Below, one piece after another: positions 41,713 through 50,935 of a DNA stretch of 64,000 nt (within the stretch, counting starts at the first letter, position 1; the number at the start of each line of letters is the position of its first letter). Below the pieces are notes generated by a model, which was not told the DNA's origin, did not search any database, and worked only from the letters and a program-made list of their open reading frames with translations. The position numbers and the translations under genes were made by a program. Source of the DNA: Sphingomonas panni (GTDB lineage Bacteria > Pseudomonadota > Alphaproteobacteria > Sphingomonadales > Sphingomonadaceae); assembly GCF_022664435.1 (NCBI RefSeq), contig NZ_JAKREU010000004.1, positions 248,001-312,000 of the forward strand, in the 5' to 3' direction.

Positions 41713-42138
41713 TCAGCCGACCGTTCCCGGCGATATCGGTGCCGATCGTGCCCGCCAGTTCAGGACATGGGCGACCGCCAGCGTCACCGCGCCGACGGAC
41801 GTCACGATCCGCTCCGCCGTTTCGCCGTCGATGGCGAATGCCCCGATGCCGAGCAGCATCAGACCGGCCGCCGCCAGCATTGCCGGACCGAAGCGGTGGT
41901 GCCGGGCATGGCCCGACGCCATGGCAAGGATGCTGATCGGCAATGCGATGGCAAAGGCGATGGTGTGAAACGCCTCCGGCACGACCAGCACCGTCGCCAG
42001 CACGGGCAGGGCGATCAGCAGGATCGGCAGTATGAGACAGTGGATCAGACATAGCATCGATGCGGTCACGGCAAATCCGTCGAGCAGCCGTTGGCGATGT
42101 GGCGCGGCAGGCTGCCGGGCGGGGGAAGTGCTGGACAT
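41713..42138 (-). CDS. MerC-domain membrane protein
   Basis: The 141-residue protein has four transmembrane segments and the start RLLDGFAVTASMLCLIHCLI, whose two cysteines in the first helix (CLIHC) fit the metal-binding site of MerC-type inner-membrane mercury transporters. HARHHRFGP lies in a loop. No merR, merA or merT genes are adjacent, so resistance to mercury is not implied; general metal transport is more likely. A perfect palindrome lies 22 bases upstream of the ATG and suggests control by a metal-responsive repressor. Confidence 0.8.
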   Translation of the reverse strand: MSSTSPARQPAAPHRQRLLDGFAVTASMLCLIHCLILPILLIALPVLATVLVVPEAFHTIAFAIALPISILAMASGHARHHRFGPAMLAAAGLMLLGIGAFAIDGETAERIVTSVGAVTLAVAHVLNWRARSAPISPGTVG

Positions 42139-42159
42139 GCGACATACTCGACTAACGAT

Positions 42160-42182
42160 TGAATGATACAACATATCATTCA
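42160..42182. promoter_or_regulatory. Perfect palindrome, candidate Zur/Fur-type operator
   Basis: TGAATGATA-CAACA-TATCATTCA is a 23-base element with perfect 9-bp arms in an AT-rich patch. It lies at the promoter position of the MerC-domain gene and in the 247-base gap before the M3 peptidase gene. The size and AT richness resemble Fur-family boxes. The rest of the gap holds nothing else I recognise. Confidence 0.6.
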
Positions 42183-42385
42183 CGTCGTAGGGGATTGCAA
42201 CCCCGGTGTCGCCGCCCCGCCTGACCCTGCGCGTCCTCGGACCGGCTACGTTCATGTTCGTGCGGGTAGCAATGCGGCATCGATCGCGTACGCCATCGGC
42301 CGAACGCCGGGGTTGTGCGCGCGGCGTCGATGTGATGCTATACCATCGCGTTCGATACGAAGAATTAACCTGACGAAGGACCTTC

Positions 42386-44473
42386 ATGCACCGTCGTACC
42401 CTGCTAGTCTCCGCCGCCATGCTGCCGCTGCTGAACACGCCGCTTCGTGCCGCCGAACCGGCAAACCCGCTGCTCGGGGATTGGACCGGCGGCATCCCAC
42501 CCTATCAGGCGATCCGCCCTGCGCATTATCGCCCGGCGTTCGATGCCGCGCTGAAGGCCGCACGCGCCGATTTCCGTGCGATCACCGTCGTGCGATCCGC
42601 GCCTACCTTCGCCAACACGATCGAAGCGATGGAGCGGTCGGGGCAGCAGTTGGCACGGATATCGTCCGCCTTCTTCAACGTGTCGTCCGCCGATGCGACG
42701 CCCGAGATCCAGGCGATCGAGGAGGCGGTGGTCCCCGAACTGACTCGCTTCTCGAACGAAACCTCGCTCGACCCGGCGCTGTTCGCGCGGGTGGACCGGC
42801 TGTACAAGGATCGCGCCTCGCTCGGCCTCGATCCCGAACAGTCGCGGCTGCTGGAGGAGACGCACAAGCGCTATGTCCGCGCCGGTGCGGCGCTGCCGCC
42901 GGCGGCACGCGCGCGGGTGGCGGCGATCAACGAGGAGCAGGCCAGGCTCGGAGTCCAGTTCGGCCAGAAGCTGTTGGCCGATCAGAAGGCGAGCAGCGTG
43001 CTGCTGACCGAGGCGGAGGTCGCGGGGCTTCCCGCGGACCAGAAGTCGGCAGCAGCGACGGCGGCCAAGGCGGCGGGCAAGACCGGCTATCTGATCCCGG
43101 CCACGCGTTCGGCGGTCGAACCGTTCCTGACCGTGGCGACCAATCGTGCGGCTCGGCAAAAGGTGTTCGCGGCGTTCGACAATCGCGGCGCGAATGCGAA
43201 CGAGAACAACACGTCGGCGATCATCCGTCGGCTGGTCGAACTGCGCATCGAACGTGCCAGGCTGATGGGCGCTCAGAGCCACGCCGCGTTCGTGTTGCAG
43301 GATGCGATGGCCAAGACGCCTGAGGCCGCGACCGACCTGCTGATGCGGGTCTATCGTCCCGCGCTGACCCGCGCGCAGGAGGAGGAAGCGGCGCTGCTGA
43401 AGCTCGCCAGCGCCGATGGCGTCACGCGGATCGAGCCGTGGGACTGGCGCTTCTATGCCGAAAAGGAACGCCAGCGGCGCTATAGCCTCGATGAAGGTGC
43501 GGTGAAGCAGTATTTCCCGCTCGACGGCATGGTCGCCGCGCTGATGGACACGACCAAGCGGCTGTACGGCATCCAGTTCGTCGCCCGCGCCGACGTGCCC
43601 GTCTATGCCGATGGCGTGAAGGTGTGGGAGGTGCGCGAGCGCGACGGCACGCCGATCGGGCTGTTCTACGCGGACTGGTTCGCGCGACCGACCAAGCGGC
43701 CGGGTGCGTGGATGAACTCGCTGCGGGACCAGAACATGCTGCTGGGCCACCAGCCGATCGTCGTCAACAACTGCAACTACACGCCGCCGGCTCCGGGCGA
43801 ACGCGCGCTCATCAGCCTCGACGATGCCGAGACGCTGTTCCACGAGTTCGGGCATGGTTTGCACGGGCTGTTCAGCAAGGTCCGCTACCCCAGCCTGTCG
43901 GGCACGTCGGTCACCCGCGATTTCGTCGAATTCCCGTCGCAGGTGCATGAGCACTGGGTCAGCGATCCGGCGATCCTGCGCGCCCACGCCCGCAACGCCG
44001 CCGGCCAGCCGATGCCGGAGGCGATGCTGAAATCGTTGCTGGAGGCGCGCACCTTCAACCAGGGTTATCTGACGGTGCAGCAGTTGTCGTCGGCGATCCT
44101 CGACATGCGGCTGCATTCGCTGGGCACGCTGCCTGCCGATTTCGACGCACTCCGCTGGGAAAAGGCGCAGCTGGCCGATCTGGGCGTGCCGCACGCGGTC
44201 GGGATGCGGCACCGGCTGCCGCACTTCAGCCATATCTTCGACGGCGGTTATTCGGCAGGCTATTACGCCTATACCTGGGCCGAGGTGCTGGACGCCGATG
44301 GCTTTGCCGCGTTCGAGGAATCGGGCGACGTCTTCAATCCGGCCTTGGCAAAGAAGTTGCGGGACGAAGTACTCTCGCGCGGCAACTCCCGCGACCCCGC
44401 AGCAAGCTATGTCGCGTTCCGCGGCCGGATGCCCGACGCGACGGCATTGCTGCGCAATCGCGGGCTGGCCTGA
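42386..44473 (+). CDS. M3 family metallopeptidase (Dcp-like peptidyl-dipeptidase)
   Basis: The 695-residue protein has a signal peptide with two arginines (MHRRTLLVSAAMLPLLN) and so is probably periplasmic, and an M3 catalytic domain with the zinc motif HEFGHGLHGLFS near residue 485, preceded by LISLDDAETLF. The substrate loop GGYSAGYYAYTWAEVLDAD near the C-terminus is typical of dipeptidyl carboxypeptidase and oligopeptidase A (quoted in part as SAGYYAYTWAEVLDAD). It degrades short peptides. GAAGGA precedes the ATG. Confidence 0.93.
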   Translation: MHRRTLLVSAAMLPLLNTPLRAAEPANPLLGDWTGGIPPYQAIRPAHYRPAFDAALKAARADFRAITVVRSAPTFANTIEAMERSGQQLARISSAFFNVSSADATPEIQAIEEAVVPELTRFSNETSLDPALFARVDRLYKDRASLGLDPEQSRLLEETHKRYVRAGAALPPAARARVAAINEEQARLGVQFGQKLLADQKASSVLLTEAEVAGLPADQKSAAATAAKAAGKTGYLIPATRSAVEPFLTVATNRAARQKVFAAFDNRGANANENNTSAIIRRLVELRIERARLMGAQSHAAFVLQDAMAKTPEAATDLLMRVYRPALTRAQEEEAALLKLASADGVTRIEPWDWRFYAEKERQRRYSLDEGAVKQYFPLDGMVAALMDTTKRLYGIQFVARADVPVYADGVKVWEVRERDGTPIGLFYADWFARPTKRPGAWMNSLRDQNMLLGHQPIVVNNCNYTPPAPGERALISLDDAETLFHEFGHGLHGLFSKVRYPSLSGTSVTRDFVEFPSQVHEHWVSDPAILRAHARNAAGQPMPEAMLKSLLEARTFNQGYLTVQQLSSAILDMRLHSLGTLPADFDALRWEKAQLADLGVPHAVGMRHRLPHFSHIFDGGYSAGYYAYTWAEVLDADGFAAFEESGDVFNPALAKKLRDEVLSRGNSRDPAASYVAFRGRMPDATALLRNRGLA

Positions 44474-44485
44474 CGAAGTGTGACA

Positions 44486-44509
44486 CCGCCCGGCTGAAGC
44501 GCCGGGCGG
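44486..44509 (+). terminator. Hairpin after the M3 peptidase gene
   Basis: CCGCCCGGC and GCCGGGCGG form a perfect 9-bp stem (loop TGAAGC) 13 bases after the stop, followed by CGTTGCG. The remaining 250 bases before the tRNA hold nothing I recognise. Confidence 0.65.
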
Positions 44510-44756
44510 CGTTGCGTGGTGAGAGGCGAGCCGGGCTTAGGCGGTATAGCGGCTCACGCGCGGGACGTGGTGGCAGTCATCGGCCGGGGACCATGCTCGG
44601 ATGCGAGACGCCATGGCATATCCCAAGCGATGACTTTCGACCCCAAGCGGTCCATTTCGAACCATCAGAGCCGGATTATCTTGGGAGGTGAAGTGAAGTC
44701 GCCAATCGCACCGTGTCCGCAAAAAGCGCAGATTTCGGCTGCTTTTGCCTTGACGA

Positions 44757-44831
44757 TGGTGACCCCTACGGGAATCGAACCCGTGTTTCAGCCGTGAAAG
44801 GGCCGCGTCCTAACCGCTAGACGAAGGGGCC
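44757..44831 (-). tRNA. tRNA-Glu (anticodon UUC)
   Basis: The minus strand gives a complete cloverleaf. The acceptor stem is GGCCCCT with AGGGGTC, the D arm contains TAGCGGTTAGGA, and the anticodon stem is CGGCC/GGCTG with loop CTTTCAC (anticodon TTC). The T arm is CGGGTTCGATTCCCG, the discriminator is A, and the CCA end is encoded at 44759-44757. Confidence 0.97.
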
Positions 44832-44898
44832 ATCTGGTGGCGTGGAGGGGCTGTTAGTGGAGGGTTCGCGATCGGTCAACACACTTTTGCATTTTTCT

Positions 44899-46662
44899 TC
44901 AATCGGCCCATGCCATATCGTCGATATGGAGTTCGGCGGCGGGGCGGCTGCCCCAGTCGTCCAGCTTGGCGCGCCCCGCCAGCCACAGCTTGCGATGCGG
45001 CGGTGCGCCCAGCAGTGCGGCGCCCAGGTCGGTTTCGGCCTGCCGGAATGCCACGCCCTTGAACCGGCGGCCATCGTCGCCGGTCAGGATCGCACGGACA
45101 TGGCCGTTGCCGACGATGTCGGCCTTCACGATCCGTACCGGTCCCGCCGCGACGCGCGGGGCGGGCCAGCCCATGCCGTAAGGGCCGCCGGCTTCCAGCG
45201 CCTCGATCAGCAGCGGGCTGACCCCGCCGGGGGCCAGCACCGCGTCCACCAGCAGCGCGCGGTCCTCACGGGCGCGCTCGACCGGCTCCGCCATCCGCGC
45301 GTGGAGAAAATCGGCGAGGGCGGGGATCGCGTCCTCCGCCACGGTGACGCCCGCCGCCGCCGCGTGGCCACCGCCGGCGCTGACCAACCCCAGTTCCTTG
45401 GCGGCCAGGATCGCCGCGCCCATGTCGACACCGGGAATCGATCGACCCGATCCCTTGCCCACACCATGGTCGTCGATCGCGATGACCAGCACCGGGCGGC
45501 CGAGCTTTTCCTTCAACCGTCCGGCGACGATGCCGATGACGCCGGGATGCCAGCCGCGTCCCGATACCACCACGCAGCCGCGAGTGTCCTGTGCGCGCGC
45601 CGACAGGTCGGCCGATGCCTGCACGTCGCCCTCGATCGACCGGCGTTCCTCGTTCAGCCGGTCCAGCTCGACCGCCAGCGCGCGGGCCTCCTCCGGGTCC
45701 TGCGTCGTCAGCAGCCGGACGCCGAGGTCCGACTTGCCGACCCGTCCGCCGGCGTTGATGCGGGGTCCCAGCGCGAAGCCGAGGTCGGTGGCGGTCGGCG
45801 CGCGCGTGAGGCGCGATGCCTCGATCAACGCGGCGATGCCGATATTCTGCCGCCGGGCCATGACCTTCAGCCCCTGCGCCACGAACGCCCGGTTCAGGCC
45901 CCGCAACTGCGCGACGTCGGCGACGGTGCCGAGCGCCACGAGGTCGAGCAGGTCGAGCAGCTTCGGTTCGGGGCGGCCGGCAAAGAAGCCGCGCGCACGC
46001 AACGTCCGAACCAGCGCCGCCGCCAGCAGGAATGCGACCCCGACCGCCGCCAGATGACCGTGCGCCGCGCCTTCGCCCTCATCCAATCGGTTCGGATTGA
46101 CGATGGCGAGGGCGGGCGGAAGCGCAGTCGTGCACTGGTGATGATCGACCACCAGTACGTCGATCCCGGCGTCGCGCGTCGCGGCGAGCGCCTCGAACGC
46201 CTGCGCGCCGCAATCGACCGTGACGATCAGCGTCGCACCTTCACCCGCCAGCCGCAGCATCGCCGGCGCGTTGGGGCCGTAACCTTCGCGCTGGCGGTCG
46301 GGGATATAGGGGCGGGCGGTCAGGCCCAGGTCGCGCAGCAGCCGCACCAGCAGCGCCGCCGACGTGGCGCCATCGACGTCGTAATCGCCGAAGATCGCGA
46401 CCGGCTCCTTCGCGATGACCGCATCGGCCAGGCGTTCGGCGGCGCGGTCCATGTCGCGGAAGATCGAAGGATCGGGCATGAAGTCGCGGATGCTGGGCGT
46501 CTTGTGCGCGGCAAGTGCCTCGCGCGGGCAGCCACGCGCCAGCAGGATACGGGTGACGAGGTCGTCGGCGACGAACCCGTCGTCGCACACATCGCCCTCC
46601 AGTCCACGCCAGCGCCAAGGCTGGCCGAGGATGGAGCGATGCACATTGAGTACGGAACGCAT
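44899..46662 (-). CDS. recJ: Single-stranded-DNA-specific exonuclease RecJ
   Basis: RecJ degrades single-stranded DNA 5' to 3' in RecF-pathway recombination and mismatch repair. The 587-residue product has the DHH phosphoesterase motifs (AIFGDYDVDGATSAALL near residue 92, VVDHHQCTTALP near 175) and the DHHA1 motif SGRGWHPGVIGIVAGRLKE-type sequence (seen as GWHPGVIGIVAGRLKE), with GGGHAAAAGVTV near 425. Length and order are standard. It lies 67 bases after the tRNA on the same strand and diverges from metZ. Confidence 0.95.
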   Translation of the reverse strand: MRSVLNVHRSILGQPWRWRGLEGDVCDDGFVADDLVTRILLARGCPREALAAHKTPSIRDFMPDPSIFRDMDRAAERLADAVIAKEPVAIFGDYDVDGATSAALLVRLLRDLGLTARPYIPDRQREGYGPNAPAMLRLAGEGATLIVTVDCGAQAFEALAATRDAGIDVLVVDHHQCTTALPPALAIVNPNRLDEGEGAAHGHLAAVGVAFLLAAALVRTLRARGFFAGRPEPKLLDLLDLVALGTVADVAQLRGLNRAFVAQGLKVMARRQNIGIAALIEASRLTRAPTATDLGFALGPRINAGGRVGKSDLGVRLLTTQDPEEARALAVELDRLNEERRSIEGDVQASADLSARAQDTRGCVVVSGRGWHPGVIGIVAGRLKEKLGRPVLVIAIDDHGVGKGSGRSIPGVDMGAAILAAKELGLVSAGGGHAAAAGVTVAEDAIPALADFLHARMAEPVERAREDRALLVDAVLAPGGVSPLLIEALEAGGPYGMGWPAPRVAAGPVRIVKADIVGNGHVRAILTGDDGRRFKGVAFRQAETDLGAALLGAPPHRKLWLAGRAKLDDWGSRPAAELHIDDMAWAD

Positions 46663-46750
46663 CGCCGCGCTGTACCCCTTGGCGGCAGGGTGGTCCAGCG
46701 GGGCGCATCTCTACTGGAAATTCTTGCCCCGAGCGCGCAAAGACGGCGCC

Positions 46751-47959
46751 ATGAAGCGCAAGACCGGACAAGACCGCAGCATCACCGCCAACTGGCGTCC
46801 CGCAACGCAGGCCGTGCGCGGCGGCACAGCGCGCAGCGAATATGGCGAGACGTCGGAAGCGTTGTTCCTCACCTCGGGCTATGCCTATGACTGTGCCGGC
46901 GATGCCGCCGCGCGGTTCGCGGGCGAACAGGTCGGCATGACTTATTCCCGGCTGCAGAACCCGACCGTCGAGATGCTGGAGGAGCGCATCGCCCTGCTCG
47001 AAGGAGCGGAGGCATGTCGCACCATGGCGACCGGCATGGCGGCGATGACCGCGGCGCTGCTCAGCCAGCTGTCGGCGGGCGATCACCTGGTCGGGGGGCG
47101 CGCCGCATTCGGGTCGTGCCGCTGGTTGACCGATACGCTGCTGCCGAAGTTCGGCATCGAAACCGCTGTCGTCGATGCGCGCGATACGCAGGCGTTCATC
47201 GACGCCAGCCGCCCGAACACCAAGGTCTGGTTCTTCGAAACGCCGGCCAACCCGACGATGGACGTCGCCGACCTGACCGCGATCTGCGCGGCCGCGCGCG
47301 AGCGGGGCATCGTCACGGTCGTCGACAACGCCTTTGCCAGCCCCGCGCTGCAACGCCCGATGGAGTTCGGCGCGGACGTGGTGGCCTATAGCGCGACCAA
47401 GCTGATGGAAGGGCAGGGCCGCGTCCTTGCCGGTGCCGTTTGCGGGACGAAGGCGTTCATCGACGACGTGCTGCTGCCCTTCACCCGCAATACCGGCCCG
47501 ACGCTCAGCGCGTTCAACGCGTGGGTGGTGCTGAAGGGTCTGGAGACGCTCGACCTGCGCGTCATGCGCCAGTCGGAAAATGCGCTGAAGGTCGCGAGCT
47601 TCCTCGAAAGCCGCGTGCCGAAGATCAATGCGCCGGGCTTGCCGAGCCATCCGCAGCACGAGCTGTGTATGCGCCAGATGAAGATGGCCGGGCCGATCTT
47701 CTCGTTCGAACTCGATGGCGGCCGGCCGCAGGCGCACGGGCTGCTCGATGCGCTGCAACTCATCGATATCTCGAACAATATCGGCGATTCGCGTTCGCTG
47801 ATGACGCATCCCGCCTCCACCACCCATTCGGGTGTGGCCGAAGAGAAGCGGATCGAGATGGGCATTTCGGAAGGCATGATCCGCATCAACGTGGGTCTGG
47901 AGGACGCGGACGACCTGATCGCCGATCTCGACCAGGCGTTGCGCGCGGTCGCCCTATGA
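46751..47959 (+). CDS. metZ: O-succinylhomoserine sulfhydrylase
   Basis: MetZ is a PLP enzyme of the Cys/Met gamma-family that converts O-succinylhomoserine and sulfide to homocysteine. The 402-residue protein shows TYSRLQNPTVEMLEERIALL, the PLP aspartate in VVDNAFASP, and the Schiff-base lysine in AYSATKLMEGQGR, the MetZ variant of the family motif. SLMTHPASTTH is the substrate-carboxylate site. The ATG at 46751 begins MKRKTGQDR. No SAM riboswitch could be drawn in the 88-base leader. Confidence 0.93.
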   Translation: MKRKTGQDRSITANWRPATQAVRGGTARSEYGETSEALFLTSGYAYDCAGDAAARFAGEQVGMTYSRLQNPTVEMLEERIALLEGAEACRTMATGMAAMTAALLSQLSAGDHLVGGRAAFGSCRWLTDTLLPKFGIETAVVDARDTQAFIDASRPNTKVWFFETPANPTMDVADLTAICAAARERGIVTVVDNAFASPALQRPMEFGADVVAYSATKLMEGQGRVLAGAVCGTKAFIDDVLLPFTRNTGPTLSAFNAWVVLKGLETLDLRVMRQSENALKVASFLESRVPKINAPGLPSHPQHELCMRQMKMAGPIFSFELDGGRPQAHGLLDALQLIDISNNIGDSRSLMTHPASTTHSGVAEEKRIEMGISEGMIRINVGLEDADDLIADLDQALRAVAL

Positions 47960-48354
47960 AGGCGCTGTTCCCGCACGAGGCGACGACCGGCGGTATCGTG
48001 GTGCGGGTATCGGCGACCTATCTGCCCGAACAATCGCACCCGGCGCAGGGGCGGTGGTTCTGGGCCTATCACATCCGGATCGAGAATGATTCGGATCGGA
48101 CGGTGCAGCTGCTCACCCGCCACTGGATCATCACCGACGGGCGCGGCGAACGGCATAGCGTGGAGGGCGAAGGTGTGATCGGCGAACTGCCCGTGATCGA
48201 ACCGGGCGGCAGCTTCGATTACGTATCGGGCTGTCCGCTGACGACCCCGACCGGGGCGATGCAGGGGAGCTATCATATGCTGGCCGACGATGGGGAGACG
48301 TTCGACGTGGCCATCCCGCGCTTCACGTTGCTGGCGCCGGCGGTCGGCGCATGA
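47956..48354 (+). CDS. apaG: ApaG-domain protein
   Basis: The 132-residue single-domain protein has the ApaG signature: VRVSATYLPEQSHPAQGRWF, then YHIRIENDSDRTVQLLTRHW and PGGSFDYVSGCPLTTPTGAMQG-type sequence (seen as FDYVSGCPLTTPTGAM). ApaG is a fibronectin-III-like fold; its biochemical role is unsettled. It overlaps metZ by ATGA and the LysR-type gene by ATGA, so the three form one operon. Confidence 0.93.
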   Translation: MKALFPHEATTGGIVVRVSATYLPEQSHPAQGRWFWAYHIRIENDSDRTVQLLTRHWIITDGRGERHSVEGEGVIGELPVIEPGGSFDYVSGCPLTTPTGAMQGSYHMLADDGETFDVAIPRFTLLAPAVGA

Positions 48355-49142
48355 AGCGGACGCATCTGCCGCTGAATGGCCTCCGCGTGCTGGACGCCGC
48401 CGCACGTCATTTGTCGTTCACGCGCGCGGCCGACGAACTGGCGGTGACCCCGGCGGCGGTGGGGCAGCAGGTCCGCGCGCTGGAGGATACGCTCGGCGTC
48501 GTGCTGTTCCGCCGCACCACGCGTGGCTTGGAACTGACGCCGGAGGGCGAGGCGGGATTGGCCGCGCTGCGCGGTGGGTTCCTGCAGTTCGAGGAAGCGG
48601 TCCGCGCGATGCAGGCCGGGCAGTCGTCCAAGTCGCTGACCATCGCCGCGCCGCGCGACGTTACGCAGAAATGGCTGCTTCCACGCCTGTCGCGCATCGC
48701 CGCCGCCGATCCCGAACTGCGGTTCGTGCTGGTCGCGGCGGACGACGCGCTCGATTTCACCGAAGCCAATCTCGATCTCGCCATCCGCTGGGGCGAGGGG
48801 CCGGGGGCACATGAGGGCGAGGCGCTCGAATCGGACGGCATGGTCACGGTGGAACGTGCCGACGGCGGTGCGGATACCCGGATCGGCTGGCCCGGTTGCG
48901 AACCCGAGGATGCGACCGCGCTGGTCCGCGTCGCCGATGCCGGGCTGGCGATCGATGCGGCGGCGGCGGGGCTGGGGCGGGCGACCGTGCCCGAACTGCT
49001 CGCCCGCGACGACCTCGCCGCCGGCCGGATCGCAGTGACCGGCGAACCGAAGACGGGGCGGCTGGGCTATTGGCTGGTCGCACCGCTGCCGCAATGGCGA
49101 CAGGCGAAGGTGAAGGCGCTGGTCGACCTGCTGGCGGGGTAG
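48351..49142 (+). CDS. LysR family transcriptional regulator (GcvA-like, short)
   Basis: The N-terminal helix-turn-helix is complete (LPLNGLRVLDAAARHLSFT, then RAADELAVTPAAVGQQVRAL). The start resembles GcvA-type regulators, as does the effector domain opening LTIAAPRDVTQKWLLPRL. The protein has 263 residues, about 30-40 shorter than usual; the loss lies in the effector domain after DLAIRWGEGPG, where a stretch of the second subdomain is missing. It may still bind DNA, but ligand control could be altered. It ends the metZ-apaG operon. Confidence 0.85.
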   Translation: MKRTHLPLNGLRVLDAAARHLSFTRAADELAVTPAAVGQQVRALEDTLGVVLFRRTTRGLELTPEGEAGLAALRGGFLQFEEAVRAMQAGQSSKSLTIAAPRDVTQKWLLPRLSRIAAADPELRFVLVAADDALDFTEANLDLAIRWGEGPGAHEGEALESDGMVTVERADGGADTRIGWPGCEPEDATALVRVADAGLAIDAAAAGLGRATVPELLARDDLAAGRIAVTGEPKTGRLGYWLVAPLPQWRQAKVKALVDLLAG

Positions 49143-49227
49143 CGCCCAAGCCACCATTGCCGCCCCTCAATCCATTCTACCCGCTCGCGCGCTTGCCCCG
49201 GCGGGCGCGGCGGGCCATCTCCTTATC

Positions 49228-50220
49228 ATGCACACTGCTCTCGATACGCTCGCCCTGATCGGCAACACCCCGCTCGTCCGGCTGAAGGGGCCGAGCGAGG
49301 CCGCCGGGGCGGAGATCTTCGCCAAGTGCGAATTCGCCAATCCCGGCGCCAGCGTGAAGGACCGCGCCGCGCTGTCGATCGTCGAGGATGCGGAGGCACG
49401 CGGCTTGATCCGGCCCGGCGGGACGATCGTCGAGGGAACGGCGGGCAATACCGGCATCGGCCTTGCGCTGGTCGCCAATGCCAAGGGCTATCGCACCATC
49501 ATCGTGATGCCGGAGACGCAGAGCCGCGAGAAGATGGAGACGCTGCGCGCACTGGGAGCCGAACTGGTGCTGGTGCCGGCCGCGCCCTATTCCAACCCCG
49601 GCCATTTCGTCCACACCAGCCGCCGCATCGCCGAGGAGACCCCGAACGCGATCTGGGCGAACCAGTTCGACAATATCGCCAACCGCCGTGCGCACATCAC
49701 CGGCACGGCGGCCGAAATCTGGGAACAGATGGACGGGCGGATCGACGGCTTCACCTGTGCGGCGGGTACCGGCGGAACGCTGGCCGGGGTCGGTCTCGGC
49801 CTGAAGGAAAAGGACGAATCGGTCACCATCGCGCTGACCGATCCGCACGGCGCAGCGCTGTACGACTATTATGCCCATGGCGAGCTTCGCTCCGAAGGAA
49901 CGTCGGTAGCCGAAGGGATCGGGCAGGGGCGGATCACCGCGAACCTCGACGGCGCGCCGATCGATACCCAGTTCCGGGTTTCGGACGAGGAAGGCATGGT
50001 CTGGGTCCGCCGGCTGCTGGCGGAGGAGGGGCTGTGTCTCGGCCTGTCGTCCGGGATCAACGTCGCCGGCGCGGTGCTGCTGGCGCGGCAACTGGGCGCG
50101 GGCAGCCGGGTGGCGACGATCCTGTGCGACACCGGATTTCGCTATTTGTCGACGCTCTACAATCCCGAATGGCTGACGGCGAAGGGCTTGGCGGTCGACA
50201 GCGGGGCCGCTTCGGCGTAA
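49228..50220 (+). CDS. cysK: Cysteine synthase A
   Basis: CysK combines O-acetylserine and sulfide to make cysteine. The 330-residue protein has the PLP lysine in NPGASVKDRAA, the EGTAGNTGIGLA loop that binds the substrate carboxylate, and the GTGGTLAGVG phosphate-binding loop. It is slightly longer than E. coli CysK at the C-terminus. The family also includes cystathionine beta-synthase-like enzymes, but no CBS regulatory domain is present. Nearby metZ gives the region a sulfur amino acid theme. Confidence 0.93.
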   Translation: MHTALDTLALIGNTPLVRLKGPSEAAGAEIFAKCEFANPGASVKDRAALSIVEDAEARGLIRPGGTIVEGTAGNTGIGLALVANAKGYRTIIVMPETQSREKMETLRALGAELVLVPAAPYSNPGHFVHTSRRIAEETPNAIWANQFDNIANRRAHITGTAAEIWEQMDGRIDGFTCAAGTGGTLAGVGLGLKEKDESVTIALTDPHGAALYDYYAHGELRSEGTSVAEGIGQGRITANLDGAPIDTQFRVSDEEGMVWVRRLLAEEGLCLGLSSGINVAGAVLLARQLGAGSRVATILCDTGFRYLSTLYNPEWLTAKGLAVDSGAASA

Positions 50221-50231
50221 CAGCGGTGCAG

Positions 50232-50513
50232 ATGGTGCCGCGGTCCGATCAATCCCAGTTATTGCAACGCCTGCGCGTCGGCGCGACCGGACTGGTGCTG
50301 GTCGTGCTGCTGATCGTGCTGGCCAGCGCCCTGTTCCGCTCGGCGATCGACGAAGCGCCGATCGGCGAGGACGTCGCCACGATCGACGAACAGGCCAATA
50401 TCGCGGTCGTGAACGTCACGCCCGTCGGCAACCCCGATGAGCCGCTGGCCGAACTCGGCATTTCGCCGGGTGCCTCGCCGAACGGGAATGTCGCGACGCC
50501 GGAGATTCGCTGA
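50232..50513 (+). CDS. Small single-pass membrane protein
   Basis: The 93-residue protein has one transmembrane helix near residues 18-37 (GATGLVLVVLLIVLASALF), preceded by a basic segment and followed by an acidic tail (DEAPIGEDVATIDEQ), so the tail should face the periplasm. It follows cysK by 11 bases and is probably cotranscribed. I do not recognise the family. A GTG at 50226 is an alternative start. Confidence 0.65.
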   Translation: MVPRSDQSQLLQRLRVGATGLVLVVLLIVLASALFRSAIDEAPIGEDVATIDEQANIAVVNVTPVGNPDEPLAELGISPGASPNGNVATPEIR

Positions 50514-50587
50514 AGCCGCGATCCGTTCGTTCTGACCCGCGCGAGCAGCGCGCAGACTGATATCGCCACACCAACGCGCCGTAGTAG

Positions 50588-50730
50588 CCCAATGAGGCCC
50601 CAGCCTTCGCGGGGGTGACGTGCGCGGCCACGTCCTGTCCGGCTCTTTCGTCGCCGCAATGCGACCTCGCCGGATAGCTTCCCTGCGAACCTGCCCACGC
50701 GCGCCGTCCCGGCGCAGGCTGGGATCGACC
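50588..50730. repeat. REP-like repeat pair in the gap before mraZ
   Basis: Two copies of a sphingomonad-type intergenic motif face each other: CCCCAGCCTTCGCGGGGGTG near 50598 and, in reverse orientation, TCCCGGCGCAGGCTGGGATC near 50706. They lie in the 575-base gap between 50514 and 51088, the only gap over 300 bases without a gene. Apart from these and the TGGG boxes I see no gene or RNA in it. Confidence 0.55.
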
Positions 50731-50935
50731 GCCGATCGTGCGCCGCAGTTGCCGCACGAGACTCCCGCCTTTGCCGCAGGTGACGCTTAGGCGGATTCCC
50801 ATCCAACCCCGCATCTGCGGTCCGACTGCAACGTCCAGTGGGGCGCCATCCCATCGCCACACCCGCGCTCACCCAAAAGTACGGTGAGAACAAACAACGT
50901 ACATCCCAAAATCTGCCGTTCTGGTGGCGCTTTTT

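Noticed and set aside
41713..42138. Mercury resistance operon
   Set aside because: Only a MerC-domain protein is present; no merR, merT, merP or merA genes are near.
46663..46750. SAM riboswitch before metZ
   Set aside because: The 88-base leader does not fit SAM-II or SAM-V pairing by eye.
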